A DNA stretch of 64,000 nucleotides, from assembly GCF_051842935.1 (NCBI RefSeq), contig NZ_JBPXRR010000001.1, forward strand, positions 2,480,001 through 2,544,000. The letters run 5' to 3'. This DNA comes from Pseudalkalibacillus sp051842935. Its GTDB lineage: Bacteria > Bacillota > Bacilli > Bacillales > Fictibacillaceae. Shown here in pieces: positions 34,475 to 43,380 of the stretch. Under the pieces are notes generated by a model that had not been told where the DNA came from, did no database searches, and was given only the letters and a program-made list of their open reading frames with translations. The translations under genes and the position numbers were made by a program. Every line of letters starts with the position of its first letter. Position 1 is the first letter of the stretch.

Positions 34475-34927
34475 ATGAACATTGATCAAATGATTGAAAT
34501 TGTCTCTTCAAAAATGAAATTGATCCGCATAGAACGCGGCTACACCCAAGATAAAATGGCGATGATATTAGGTCTTTCCAAAAAGACTCTCGTACAAATT
34601 GAAAAACAAAGGACGAATGCGAACTGGACGACCGTCGCTGCTGTTTCTGCGCTATTCAGAAATAGTGAAATTCTCCGTTCAGCTCTAGGTGGCGATCCTG
34701 TTGAAATCGTCGAGATCCTTGCCCATGAAGGGATCGATCGTCCAAAAGAACAAACGCTGGGGGGGAAAGTCTGGTGGCGGGATGTGAAGTGTGAGAATGG
34801 CTATCGTCTTCAGCAAAATGTCATCAGCCAACACTTCCGGATTTTGGATGAGGATAACCATCGGTGGTATAGCTCATTTGATGAGGAAGAAGCGAATGAA
34901 CGCTTGAGTGAGCTCGCTCATTCTTAA
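34475..34927 (+). CDS. XRE-family DNA-binding protein
   Basis: 150 residues. A helix-turn-helix (SSKMKLIRIERGYTQDKMAMILGLSKKTLVQIEKQRTNANWTTVAAVSALF, residues 10-60) is followed by an unassigned domain containing GGKVWWRDVKCENGYRLQQNVISQHFRILDEDNHRWYSSFDEEEA. That C-terminal part looks like a sensing or DNA-accessory domain. GAGAGG precedes the ATG. It is transcribed divergently from proline dehydrogenase, which it might regulate, but a link is only positional. Confidence 0.82.
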   Translation: MNIDQMIEIVSSKMKLIRIERGYTQDKMAMILGLSKKTLVQIEKQRTNANWTTVAAVSALFRNSEILRSALGGDPVEIVEILAHEGIDRPKEQTLGGKVWWRDVKCENGYRLQQNVISQHFRILDEDNHRWYSSFDEEEANERLSELAHS

Positions 34928-35010
34928 ATCGGCGTTTCGGAATAACATCGTTTGGATGTGGCACCCTAATCTTCGAAATGGAATTTTATCATTTAAGGAG
35001 GAGTCAAATC

Positions 35011-35289
35011 GTGCCACAACAACAGACCCCGCAGGATCAGCAAGGTTTCATGCCCCAACCTCCACGAGTCATGACGGTCAAGGATCAGCTCTTCATAACC
35101 GATATGATGAGCTGGAATTTGTTAGCGGCGAAGAAATGCAGCTTTTTTGCTAAACAGTGTCAGGATCAAGAAGTGAAGTCGGCGATTGAACAGGCAGCAA
35201 GCATGCATACGCGCCATTATGATCAGCTGCTTCAGCATTTACAAAGTCACTTGGGCGATCAACCACAAAACCAAAATATGACTCAATAA
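35011..35289 (+). CDS. CotF-like spore coat protein 1
   Basis: Spore-coat protein of the CotF/ferritin-like family, 92 residues from a GTG that has AAGGAGG 9 nt upstream. Glutamine/proline-rich N-terminus (PQQQTPQDQQGFMPQPP), then the helical core VKDQLFITDMMSWNLLAAKKCSFFAKQCQDQEVKSAIEQAASMHTRHYDQLLQHL. First of a tandem pair, 12 bp before the second gene; probably expressed late in sporulation. Confidence 0.85.
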   Translation: MPQQQTPQDQQGFMPQPPRVMTVKDQLFITDMMSWNLLAAKKCSFFAKQCQDQEVKSAIEQAASMHTRHYDQLLQHLQSHLGDQPQNQNMTQ

Positions 35290-35301
35290 GGGGGATCTCA
35301 G

Positions 35302-35625
35302 ATGAAAATTCAAAATCCGCAAACGAACATTCCGCAAACCCCGGACATGAATGATCGTGATTTCATCAACGATACGTTAGCGACTGAAAAATATATGACA
35401 GACGCTTATTCTACAGCATTGAACGAAGCAAGTCATCAAGCTTTGTACCAGGATATTTCTGCTATGGCTAAAGAAACACAGGACTGTCAACGTAACTTAT
35501 ACAACGTGATGTTCCAAAAAGGCTGGTACTCGTTCGATCAAGCTCAGCCTCAAGCCTTACAACAGGCGTATCAAAAGTTCTCAGGATACAAACAACAACT
35601 GCCGAACGGCGGAACGATTCAATAA
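35302..35625 (+). CDS. CotF-like spore coat protein 2
   Basis: 107 residues, CotF family: DFINDTLATEKYMTDAYSTALNEASHQALYQDISAMAKETQDCQRNLYNVMFQKGWYSFDQAQP. Glutamine-rich C-terminus. AAGGGGGATC upstream of ATG. Pairs with the preceding paralogue-like gene; such pairs are a common arrangement for small coat proteins in Bacillaceae (yusN position). Confidence 0.88.
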   Translation: MKIQNPQTNIPQTPDMNDRDFINDTLATEKYMTDAYSTALNEASHQALYQDISAMAKETQDCQRNLYNVMFQKGWYSFDQAQPQALQQAYQKFSGYKQQLPNGGTIQ

Positions 35626-35737
35626 GAAAAGCGCAAGCGCCTCGGGTAGACTCGAAGGGCACTGGAAGTCCGACGAGGAGGCTGTTGCCGCCGCAGGAGG
35701 TCTGAAGTGACCCGAGAGGCCTGGCGCTGAGCTAGAC
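35626..35737. repeat. Dispersed repeat family A, copy 2
   Basis: Begins GAAAAGCGCAAGCGCC directly after the coat gene stop codon and ends GAGCTAGAC; internal GTCCGACGAGGAGG and GCCGCCGCAGGAGG match copy 1 at 7213-7326. Ends can pair (GCGCAAGCGCC/GGCGCTGAGC). Confidence 0.85.
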
Positions 35738-35764
35738 ATTCCATCTATGCAACCACATTTCAAT

Positions 35765-35803
35765 TAAAAAAATTGGGCAGACCTAAGCGGTCGCCCAATT
35801 TCT
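35765..35803. terminator. Terminator after yusU
   Basis: Stem AATTGGGC-GACC/GGTC-GCCCAATT around TAAGC, with A-run and T-run on either side. Confidence 0.8.
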
Positions 35804-35811
35804 TTTGCTGT

Positions 35812-36060
35812 CTATTTTTGTTCTTCCCGATATTTTTCATTGAGTTCACGTACTTCTTGGATTAATTCTTTCATGCCATCCTTCGCATCGGGATACTTCT
35901 CATTCCAATGCTTCACAAGAGGTGGCATTGATTTGGACATGTACGTGTAAAGCGCCCACATCTGCACTTTCTCTTTTGACGCTTCATCGGTTTCACCCGT
36001 CAACAATTCCGTGTACTTGGTCATCAATCCATCAAACTGTTCTCTTAATGTTTGATCCAT
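35812..36060 (-). CDS. yusU: YusU family protein (DUF2573)
   Basis: Small soluble helical protein of unknown function, 82 residues from MDQTLREQFDGLMTKYTELLTGETDEA. The central KVQMWALYTYMSKSMPPLVKHWNEKYP is the conserved part. The longer frame (ten more residues) lacks a ribosome-binding site. Ends in its own terminator. Confidence 0.78.
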   Translation of the reverse strand: MDQTLREQFDGLMTKYTELLTGETDEASKEKVQMWALYTYMSKSMPPLVKHWNEKYPDAKDGMKELIQEVRELNEKYREEQK

Positions 36061-36127
36061 AGATGTCACCAACCTTCTTCGTTTCATCACATTCTATCAT
36101 AGGTCCATCCAAACGTAAAAATTCGGA

Positions 36128-36778
36128 TCAAGCATCGTACCACTTGTTTTTCATTGCCAAAATGGCCGCTTGTGTCCGATCATGCAGTCCTAGTTTACTA
36201 AGAATATTGCTCACGTGCGTTTTCACGGTCTTTTCGGTGATGAACAGTTCAGATGAGATCTCTTTATTGTTCCTCCCCAGCGTAATTTCGCGGAGCACAT
36301 CTTTTTCTCTTGCTGTCAGTTGATTGAAGCTCTTTTCGGCTTCATTCGTTTTTGTACCCGTATTTACATGGTTGAGAAGCTGGGAGGTTGCCGTCGGATG
36401 AAGATGCGTTTCTCCTGAATACACGGCCTTGATTGATTTGACGAGTTCGTCTGGTTCTATATCTTTCAATTGATAACCATCTGCTCCCGCTTGTAGAGCA
36501 GGGACGACATGGTCTTGATCTGAAAAACTCGTCAAAACGATGATCTTGACGTCTGCATAATCAATTTTGATCCGTTTCGTCGCTTCGATTCCGTCCATGA
36601 CAGGCATCGTCAAATCCATCAGGATGACATCCGGCTTCAATTGCTCGACAAGGTCGATCGCCTCTTGGCCATTCGAAGCTTCTCCAACCATTTCAATATC
36701 AGGTTGTGTCCCTAAGAAAAATCGCAGCCCCTTCAACACCATCAGATGATCATCGACTAATAGTACCTTGATCCCCAT
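36128..36778 (-). CDS. NarL/FixJ-family response regulator
   Basis: Two-component regulator, 216 residues. Receiver domain 1-120 with LVDDHLMVLKGL (acidic pair), phosphorylation aspartate in PDVILMDLTMPVMDG, and IIVLTSFSD; LuxR-type HTH LTAREKDVLREITLGRNNKEISSELFITEKTVKTHVSNILSKLGLHDRTQ at 146-200. The start MGIKVLLVDDH directly follows the kinase stop (TGAAATG), so translation is coupled. Resembles YhcZ of B. subtilis. Confidence 0.92.
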   Translation of the reverse strand: MGIKVLLVDDHLMVLKGLRFFLGTQPDIEMVGEASNGQEAIDLVEQLKPDVILMDLTMPVMDGIEATKRIKIDYADVKIIVLTSFSDQDHVVPALQAGADGYQLKDIEPDELVKSIKAVYSGETHLHPTATSQLLNHVNTGTKTNEAEKSFNQLTAREKDVLREITLGRNNKEISSELFITEKTVKTHVSNILSKLGLHDRTQAAILAMKNKWYDA

Positions 36779-36779
36779 T

Positions 36780-38375
36780 TCAACTCCCTCTTTCCTTCTC
36801 GACATTGAATTTCACTTCGATTGTCGTGCCTTTCCCAGGCTGACTGTAAATGTCCATTTTGCCTCCCATGATTTCTGCACGCTCTTTCATGCTCGACAAT
36901 CCGAAAGACCAATTATGCTCACCGTTTTCAGGGACAGGAAAACCGACGCCATCATCGACAACCTTCATGACCACTTCATTCATTTTCCTGTATAAATAGA
37001 GTCGTACTTCATTCACCCGTGCATGTTTATGGACATTGTTAAGCGCTTCTTGCCCGATACGCCACATCGTTTCTTCAACCAACCTAGGGATATTCCCTAC
37101 CCCTTCAATATATTCCGTGACACCCAAACCAAGCGACTGTCCGTACTTTTTGAGAGATACAATCACGCCTTCTTCCAGTCCGACCGGTCTTAACTGCCAA
37201 ATCATCGAACGCATTTCACCGACCACTTCTTGTGAAAGACCCTGCATTTCCGTCAACGATTCAAGAATCGTTTCGCTGTTTTCCAACTGTTTCACATATT
37301 CTCGTAATCCACGCGCAGTCAGACTGAGGGAAAACAATTTTTGATTCACAGAGTCATGAAGATCGCGTGCTAACCGGTTCCGTTCCTCAATTAGGGCCAG
37401 CTCTCTTGATCGTTCAAACAATCGCGCTTTTTCCAGGACGAGAGAAACATGATCGCCTAAAGCCTTCAATACTTCATGCTCTATTGCTGACGAATTCCCT
37501 TCTTGTACCCCGACCAAGCAACCGATCCATTCTTCTCCAATCAATAACGGTACGACAAATGACCGCTCTATGTCCAAACCAGCTTGTTGCAAGTCTGATT
37601 TCACCATTTGTTGCTCGAGCGTTTTTTGCAGATCCCCGCCATTAGCAATCGGATACCGTTTGTGTGTTTTCTTCGAACCTTGAGGACTGAAAATGGCGCG
37701 TAACGCTAGTACGTCGTCTTCCTTTATGAAAAATGCGAGATTTTCCAGGCCGAACAGCTTTCCGACTACATCCACCGTATTTTGAGGAAGGTGATGGATG
37801 TCATTCATCTTCCAGATGGAGCGGCTGATTTCATCCAGCTTCGTGTACTGATCTGCTTTCGTTTGCTGGGCTTCGTACAGCTTCGTTCGCTTAATCGCTG
37901 TCCCAATTTGGAATGAGACCGACTGCAATAAGTCCAGCTCATCCTCTGTGAATTCATTTTTCCCTGGCTCTGCTACATTGAGAAGACCGAACTTTTCTCC
38001 ACCAGCAATCAATGGAACGGTCGCATGATGGGTAATACCTTTCGTGTCGCCCCAATCATATTCGATCGCATCTTCAATACGCTTACAGTTGATGATGTTT
38101 ACCGCCTTCTGCAGACGTCCATCCCAAATCTTATCCAAGCACCAGCAGCTTCCCTGGCACATCGGTTTCTTATCATCCCAAGCTAATGCTGGCGGCAGAT
38201 TGACATCGGCGATGAAGGCATAGATCGGTTCTTCATCGGTCAAAAAGATCCACCCTGTCGACAAGCCGGTCACTTCCAACAGCTTTTCCAAAACCGACTG
38301 AAGCATCTCACGTACATTATTGGATTGGTTCAATGTTTCAGCGATGACTTTCAAAGTGTGGACTCTCGACACCAT
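36780..38375 (-). CDS. GAF-domain sensor histidine kinase (YhcY/NreB type)
   Basis: Cytoplasmic sensor kinase, 531 residues, no membrane helix. Two GAF domains (about 20-165 and 185-310), then HisKA_3 with the phospho-acceptor in RLARDLHDSVNQKLFSLSL (about 345) and a HATPase_c domain with VDDGVGFPVPENGEHNWSFGLSSMKERAEIMGG. GAF1 carries four cysteines in a C-x3-C-x-C-x17-C arrangement (C73, C77, C79, C97), a possible metal, Fe-S or heme/redox site. The cognate regulator follows directly. The signal is unknown. Confidence 0.9.
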   Translation of the reverse strand: MVSRVHTLKVIAETLNQSNNVREMLQSVLEKLLEVTGLSTGWIFLTDEEPIYAFIADVNLPPALAWDDKKPMCQGSCWCLDKIWDGRLQKAVNIINCKRIEDAIEYDWGDTKGITHHATVPLIAGGEKFGLLNVAEPGKNEFTEDELDLLQSVSFQIGTAIKRTKLYEAQQTKADQYTKLDEISRSIWKMNDIHHLPQNTVDVVGKLFGLENLAFFIKEDDVLALRAIFSPQGSKKTHKRYPIANGGDLQKTLEQQMVKSDLQQAGLDIERSFVVPLLIGEEWIGCLVGVQEGNSSAIEHEVLKALGDHVSLVLEKARLFERSRELALIEERNRLARDLHDSVNQKLFSLSLTARGLREYVKQLENSETILESLTEMQGLSQEVVGEMRSMIWQLRPVGLEEGVIVSLKKYGQSLGLGVTEYIEGVGNIPRLVEETMWRIGQEALNNVHKHARVNEVRLYLYRKMNEVVMKVVDDGVGFPVPENGEHNWSFGLSSMKERAEIMGGKMDIYSQPGKGTTIEVKFNVEKERGS

Positions 38376-38424
38376 ACTCCCCCTCCCTTGCTGAAATCTG
38401 TATGTATTTCAGATCAGAATAGTA

Positions 38425-38481
38425 AAAATCCGCCATTTTTATGATCTACATCAAGAATATCATAAAATGACGGATTTGATT
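38425..38481 (-). terminator. Terminator after the FMN reductase gene
   Basis: Long stem AAATCCGtCATTTTATGAT with its near-perfect complement and TTTTTA on the minus strand; it lies between the reductase and kinase genes. Confidence 0.75.
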
Positions 38482-38486
38482 TCTTC

Positions 38487-39041
38487 TTATCGGAGTTGTC
38501 CCGTTTGTGTTTTCGCAAGTTTCTCAGTCATTTCAAAGAGAAGAATCGCCATCTGTTCCAGACGCTCAACTGCTTCTCGGTCTACAAGGTTGTAGTCTTC
38601 GTCATAGCAATACGGATCGGATACGAACTGGTCTGGCAACACCATTGCGTATAAACCTCTCAACACCGTTCGCATATTGTTCACCGCATTGATACCGCCT
38701 TTGCTCCCACCTGAAGCTGCCGCAATTGCAACTGGTTTATGCTTGAAATGCGAGCCACCAAGGAAATCCAATGCGTTCTTCAATGCGCCACTCATACCAT
38801 TGTGGTATTCAGGAGATGCAATGAAAAATCCGTCTGCTTCCTCTGCCTCTTTGTACAGCTTCTGAAGCGTCATATTGTTTTCATTCCCACCGTCACCTGG
38901 GAATAGTGGTAATTTTTCAAGGCCGAGATCAATATATTCGACCGAAGCACCTTTCTCTTCAAGCAATTCCTTCATCAATTTCGAAATACCCCGTGTTCTC
39001 GATTTCTCCATCGGGCTTCCATTCAACACTAAAATCTTCAT
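38487..39041 (-). CDS. NAD(P)H-dependent FMN reductase family protein
   Basis: Flavodoxin-fold reductase, 184 residues from MKILVLNGSPMEKSRTRGISK, the usual beginning of the family. ATG/GTG codons 9-12 nt earlier are closer to the AAAAGG site, so the start is uncertain by four residues. FMN-binding segments: LNGSPMEKSRTR, SPEYHNGMSGALKNALDFLGG, and AAASGGSKGGINAVNNMR. Related to azoreductase/chromate-reductase-type enzymes; substrate unknown. Confidence 0.88.
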   Translation of the reverse strand: MKILVLNGSPMEKSRTRGISKLMKELLEEKGASVEYIDLGLEKLPLFPGDGGNENNMTLQKLYKEAEEADGFFIASPEYHNGMSGALKNALDFLGGSHFKHKPVAIAAASGGSKGGINAVNNMRTVLRGLYAMVLPDQFVSDPYCYDEDYNLVDREAVERLEQMAILLFEMTEKLAKTQTGQLR

Positions 39042-39149
39042 AAAGTACATCACGCCTTTTAAAACAAGTTATAGTATTATTATATGTTTTCCTGACTGTA
39101 TGAACATCCGAAATACGGCTGAAGTTTTCTACGACTATAGTTGTAGACG

Positions 39150-40232
39150 TTAAAGAACGCCTGTTATCAACGCTACATAAGCAAGTCCGGAGCCTAGGAC
39201 GGCTAACGGAACACTGATGAGGATCGGCCATCTTCTTACAATGGTAATTGCGGTAAGCGCAAATACCACAATCGCACCTAATCCCCAAAGGAAAACCTTC
39301 ATCGTCCACTCGAAGGTCAGAACGGTTTGCGAATCGATTGTTCCATTAAACTGAGACATGAACAATGGAGATGGATCCTCTTGTAAAATCGTGCGCCACA
39401 CTTCATGCGGTGGGACCTGTTGTGACAGGAACGCTGTTACCCCGAACACGAATAGGATCAAGATCGTTTCGCCACGTAAGGAACGCAGGACATATCGATT
39501 CCCTTTCGTTTGGATCGCTTTCTTCAAATACACACCGTGTAACACGGCATACAGGAACAATGGGATCAACAAGAGATGTTTGATCAATAAGGCTTGTCCG
39601 TAGTTCAATGCCCACGAATCTACATATTGTGGTGCGACGATTTCATTGATCAACAAGCCGCCACCTGTCAATAAAAGTACAGCTCCAATCGAAAATGGCG
39701 TGTACCAATTCAAGAAAGGTATCCAGTTTGAGTCTTCCTTCGAACTCCATGCCACATAAAGCAATACACCCACCCATCCAGTAACAGCAAGAACGTGGAT
39801 GAAATGGGCGATGAATCCGATGACCGGATATAGGGATGCTGAGTGGCTCGCAAAGGAATAAGAGCTCATCAAAATCACCGTCAAGAACGCACCTAACCGA
39901 GCGTAAAAAGTTGTACTCTGAAGATCATTTTTATAAACGAGTAAAAGGAGTACAACGGAAATCATGATGCTCGCCAACCATGCCTTTCCGATATTGAATT
40001 CAAACAACACGGCTGTAAACGTATCCCAATAGCCGACACTTTCGGATAAAAACCCGATAATCTGCAAGAGGGATATGAACATAATGATCGGAACAAGGAC
40101 GATGAGCCATAACAGCAGCTCTTTTGGGACCTTTACTTTCGGCTTTTTGTTCTCTGGTACGGATGCAAGCAGCAATCCTCCGAACAATAAAGAAAATACG
40201 AGATAGAGGACACCTTTGAAGAAGATGATCAT
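39150..40232 (-). CDS. CopD-domain copper resistance membrane protein
   Basis: Polytopic membrane protein, 360 residues with eight or nine hydrophobic helices, CopD family. Histidines in membrane segments likely involved in copper handling: SFASHSASLYPVIGFIAHFIHVLAVTGWVGVLLYVAW, LLIKHLLLIPLFLYAVLHGVYL. Corresponds to the C-terminal part of YcnJ in B. subtilis, where CopC and CopD are one chain; here they are separate genes overlapping by 4 bp. Confidence 0.9.
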   Translation of the reverse strand: MIIFFKGVLYLVFSLLFGGLLLASVPENKKPKVKVPKELLLWLIVLVPIIMFISLLQIIGFLSESVGYWDTFTAVLFEFNIGKAWLASIMISVVLLLLVYKNDLQSTTFYARLGAFLTVILMSSYSFASHSASLYPVIGFIAHFIHVLAVTGWVGVLLYVAWSSKEDSNWIPFLNWYTPFSIGAVLLLTGGGLLINEIVAPQYVDSWALNYGQALLIKHLLLIPLFLYAVLHGVYLKKAIQTKGNRYVLRSLRGETILILFVFGVTAFLSQQVPPHEVWRTILQEDPSPLFMSQFNGTIDSQTVLTFEWTMKVFLWGLGAIVVFALTAITIVRRWPILISVPLAVLGSGLAYVALITGVL

Positions 40233-40813
40233 GCTTGGCCCTTCTTCCTAATCACCCAGATAAGAAAGCCTATTCCAGCAAGTATGAATAGACCTGCGAT
40301 AATGAACACAGTAGGAGACAACCCGTCTTCTACTGCTCGCTCATCTGTCGGATTCGTTTGATTAGCGGACTGGTTTGCATCCTCTTCAGATGTTTGTTCG
40401 TCGCCATCTTCATAATCTGGTGCTGCTGTTTCCGAATCGTCTTTTGTCTCTTCTCCACTCTCGACTTGGAAAGAATATTCCCCGTCAACGACGTGGCTAT
40501 CTTCTGAAATGATTTCATACTTGACGGTATAAGAACCCGAATTGAGGGGTTCTACCGTTTGTCCGAGCATGACGTTACCATCAATTTGGACAGCTTCGAC
40601 ATCAATTTCCTGACCCTCTTCATCGGTCACGATGAATTGGCTGCCTTCCTTAATATCAGTACTGAATTCAAAGGTGATGACATCCAAAGCATATTTGACG
40701 ACCTCACCATCACTTGGAGTAGTGCCTTGTAAATTCGCATGTGCGAATGTTTGAATGGGAATTATGAAAATCGTTAATAAAATGGTAAGTGCGCAGAACA
40801 TTTTCTTGTGCAT
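40229..40813 (-). CDS. CopC-domain copper-binding exported protein
   Basis: 194 residues: signal peptide (LTILLTIFIIPIQTFAHA), mature N-terminus HANLQGTTPSDGEVVKYALDVITFEFS whose first histidine is the classic CopC Cu(II) ligand, and EIISEDSHVVDGEYSFQV with the second histidine. An acidic linker (about 125-160) leads to a C-terminal membrane helix (FIIAGLFILAGIGFLIWVI), so the copper-binding domain is tethered outside the membrane. Methionine-rich Cu(I) motif is absent. Probably delivers copper to the adjacent CopD. Confidence 0.92.
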   Translation of the reverse strand: MHKKMFCALTILLTIFIIPIQTFAHANLQGTTPSDGEVVKYALDVITFEFSTDIKEGSQFIVTDEEGQEIDVEAVQIDGNVMLGQTVEPLNSGSYTVKYEIISEDSHVVDGEYSFQVESGEETKDDSETAAPDYEDGDEQTSEEDANQSANQTNPTDERAVEDGLSPTVFIIAGLFILAGIGFLIWVIRKKGQA

Positions 40814-40949
40814 GATGGATTCCGTTCCTTTCTCAAAACTTTCGAATCCATCTTATCACCTAACTCATGGTAATTCTACTTTGTTCACACATCGTTCTTT
40901 TTTGCGATGGAGTCAGGCTCCTCCGTGCTTACGTCCTCTTATCATTCTT

Positions 40950-41810
40950 TTACGATAGGAAAGAGCGGATGGCTAACTGGAAACGATCCTTTTCTTCCAA
41001 GAACGGATAGTGATTGCTGTACTGGAATCTTAAGAATATAGAGTCTTCCATCAGATCGTACATTTCCTCTGAACAGCGGATAGGGCATTGTACGTCATTC
41101 TCTCCACATACGATGAGCGTTGGTGTTTTGACGAACTTCAACCGGTCTTTCAAATCAAAGTGTTGAAATTCATGTTCACCGAAATAATTCAAGCGATCCG
41201 CCGCAATCTTTTTGAAAATATCCGCTGAGAAATACATTTCGTATTTTTCAGGATCGTTCAACGAAAGCTTAGTCCGTTCCCTGGTGAGCAATTTTCGTTC
41301 ATCTGGATGCAAATTTTTCGACTTCAATTTTTCAATCAAGTCTTGCATGATCTGAAACTGAGGATGATCGTGGTGATAGATACTATTCTTCGTATCCGCA
41401 TATTTGCCATCTGCTGCACTTCCGACGACAATCAATTGACTAAGCGCTTCAGGAACATCAGCTGCATAATGCAACCCTAACATTCCACCTGTGGAGTGTC
41501 CTGCGAACGCCCATTTATCATACTCCATCGCTTTTCTGATAGATTCAAGATCCTTGACAGTCTCTCCCATCGATAGTTCATCTTCTGTTTGATAGGACGA
41601 GGATTTTCCAGCTCCCCTTAAATTCACTAGAATCGTTTCATACCTTTGTGTAAACGTGTCTGCAAAGTGGTCACCCGTTTCATTGAACTCTGAATATAAA
41701 TGCGTTACACACACGGGCTTACCTCTACCCTTCGTGAAAATCTCAAAATCTCCCCGATCGGTACGTATGATCTTACCTCTCCAGCTACCCAATGTCTCAC
41801 TCCTTTCCAT
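40950..41810 (-). CDS. Alpha/beta hydrolase
   Basis: 286-residue alpha/beta-hydrolase fold protein, similar to proline iminopeptidase-like hydrolases. Oxyanion region NLRGAGKSS, nucleophile elbow FAGHSTGGMLGLHYA, acid in LIVCGENDVQCP and histidine in FQYSNHYPFLEE. No signal peptide. Transcribed divergently from the ECF sigma gene with 139 bp between. Substrate unknown. Confidence 0.88.
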   Translation of the reverse strand: MERSETLGSWRGKIIRTDRGDFEIFTKGRGKPVCVTHLYSEFNETGDHFADTFTQRYETILVNLRGAGKSSSYQTEDELSMGETVKDLESIRKAMEYDKWAFAGHSTGGMLGLHYAADVPEALSQLIVVGSAADGKYADTKNSIYHHDHPQFQIMQDLIEKLKSKNLHPDERKLLTRERTKLSLNDPEKYEMYFSADIFKKIAADRLNYFGEHEFQHFDLKDRLKFVKTPTLIVCGENDVQCPIRCSEEMYDLMEDSIFLRFQYSNHYPFLEEKDRFQLAIRSFLS

Positions 41811-41847
41811 ATACCTATGGTCCTATTGAGTGAATTTCCCCTTTTTA

Positions 41848-41876
41848 GTGATCCGAAACCCTTGTATAAACGTATA
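41848..41876 (+). promoter_or_regulatory. Putative ECF sigma autoregulated promoter
   Basis: GTGATCCG, 15 bp, CGTATA, about 75 bp before the sigma gene. The same GTGATCCG-N15-CGT pattern precedes the surface-protein gene at 43381. Shared spacing suggests -35 and -10 elements read by the locus's own sigma factor. Confidence 0.55.
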
Positions 41877-41949
41877 CTGAATGAGTTCTCTTTGAAACAA
41901 GTGTAAACTAGTATATGCTTAGAGAAAACATTGTCAAAAGGAGAATTGA

Positions 41950-42510
41950 ATGAGTGAGAAGGATTTCGAGCTCTATGAACGGGTTTTGAAGCAAGATAGA
42001 AAAGCCCTAGAGCTCCTATACGAACGCTACGAAAAGCTGCTTTTCTCATTTGCATACCGCATGACGAAACGAAGGGAACTTTCCGAAGAGATCGTCCAGG
42101 AGGTTTTCATCAAACTATGGACGAAACCTGGTATCTATGACCGCTCCAAAGGTAAATTCTCTTCCTGGCTCCTCACTGTAACAAGGAACACAAGCATCGA
42201 TCATTTGAGAAGAAAAAATGAAAACACATACGAAATTGAAGATAGAGATGCATTGCAAAAAGACGAACCCACCATCGAAGAACAAGTAGAATGGAAGGAA
42301 GACGGTAGACGTTTACGAAAGGCTATGAAGATTTTAGGAGACGAACAACGAGAAATCGTCGACCTCTTCTACTTCAAAGGGCTATCGCAAAGTAAGATTG
42401 CTGATAAGTTCCAAATTCCACTCGGCACAGTGAAAGGCCGGTTGAGGTTGGCTCTGAAACACTTACGTAAAAACTTGGAATCTACTGGGCAAGGGAGGGA
42501 TCACCTATGA
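41950..42510 (+). CDS. ECF-type RNA polymerase sigma factor
   Basis: Extracytoplasmic-function sigma factor, 186 residues. Region 2 LLFSFAYRMTKRRELSEEIVQEVFIKLWTKPGIYDRSKGKFSSWLLTVTRNTSIDHLRR; region 4 EQREIVDLFYFKGLSQSKIADKFQIPLGTVKGRLRLALKHLRKNL. AAAGGAG precedes the ATG. Overlaps the anti-sigma gene (ATGA). Heads the unit sigma / anti-sigma / surface protein / sortase. Confidence 0.95.
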   Translation: MSEKDFELYERVLKQDRKALELLYERYEKLLFSFAYRMTKRRELSEEIVQEVFIKLWTKPGIYDRSKGKFSSWLLTVTRNTSIDHLRRKNENTYEIEDRDALQKDEPTIEEQVEWKEDGRRLRKAMKILGDEQREIVDLFYFKGLSQSKIADKFQIPLGTVKGRLRLALKHLRKNLESTGQGRDHL

Positions 42511-43292
42511 CAAATCAAGATCGTTGTGAAATGCTACTCGATTATTTCAATCAATGTCTTGATGCAGATGAAAAGAAAATCTTTGAGGCACATCTTTCCG
42601 AATGTAAAAATTGCCAAGAAGAATTACAAGAGTTAGAAGAACTGACGGCTGATCTTCCGTACGCCTCCGAACCAGTAGAACCTAATGAAGGTATGAAAGA
42701 GCGGATCCTCTCCACCGTATTTGAACAGCCGATTGAGACAGAAGGATCTGGTGGTGAGAAGAACGCACTCATTTCCAATGTCCAACCCATTCGTCCAGCT
42801 GAATCGACATCTACCAATAAGTCGGCTAAAAAACCGAAACGATGGATTCAACCGTTACTCGCTGCCTCTTTACTTCTATCTATGACAGCGAATGTCTATT
42901 TTTATATGAATGATCAACAGACGCCTGTTGTGCTCCCGGACGATAGTGTCAATCAAGTCCTGAAAAATGTGGAACTGGCTGCGACTGAAGGATTTGATGC
43001 AAGTGCACAAGCTGCAATGATTGAGAAAGAAGACGGAATGTCACTCGTCATGCAGGCGAATAATCTACAGGCAGTATCAGGGACTGAAGCCTATCAAGTC
43101 TGGTTGATTGATGCGAACGGTGAAAAATTCAGAGCCGGAACCTTCCTGCCGAACGAGAACGGTCAAGGCGGTGTCATCCACCCTGTAAAAATTGAAGGTG
43201 ATCATGAATGGGATACAATTGCCGTAACCCTTGAGCCGACTCCGGACAGCGAGCAACCGAAAGGGCAGATCATCCTCGCCTCCAAGCTATAA
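42507..43292 (+). CDS. Membrane anti-sigma factor (ZAS / RskA type)
   Basis: 261 residues. N-terminal zinc anti-sigma motif with AHLSECKNCQEEL (H-x3-C-x2-C), a membrane helix at about 113-133 (WIQPLLAASLLLSMTANVYFYM), and an extracellular RskA-like domain (AYQVWLIDANGEKFRAGTFLPNENGQGG). This topology lets an outside signal release the cytoplasmic sigma factor by proteolysis. Followed by a strong terminator, so the surface-protein gene needs its own promoter. Confidence 0.93.
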   Translation: MTNQDRCEMLLDYFNQCLDADEKKIFEAHLSECKNCQEELQELEELTADLPYASEPVEPNEGMKERILSTVFEQPIETEGSGGEKNALISNVQPIRPAESTSTNKSAKKPKRWIQPLLAASLLLSMTANVYFYMNDQQTPVVLPDDSVNQVLKNVELAATEGFDASAQAAMIEKEDGMSLVMQANNLQAVSGTEAYQVWLIDANGEKFRAGTFLPNENGQGGVIHPVKIEGDHEWDTIAVTLEPTPDSEQPKGQIILASKL

Positions 43293-43298
43293 ATCTTG

Positions 43299-43329
43299 AA
43301 AGAACATCCTCCGGGATGTTCTTTTTTTC
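43299..43329 (+). terminator. Terminator after the anti-sigma gene
   Basis: Stem AGAACATCC/GGATGTTCT, loop TCCG, followed by T7. Confidence 0.9.
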
Positions 43330-43380
43330 GCCCTCTTTATCCATGGTTCATCAAAAAATATAAATTTTTTTCATAAAAAA

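Noticed and set aside
34978..35010. Longer N-terminus for the first coat protein
   Set aside because: The strong AAGGAGG lies inside it, directly upstream of the GTG chosen as start.
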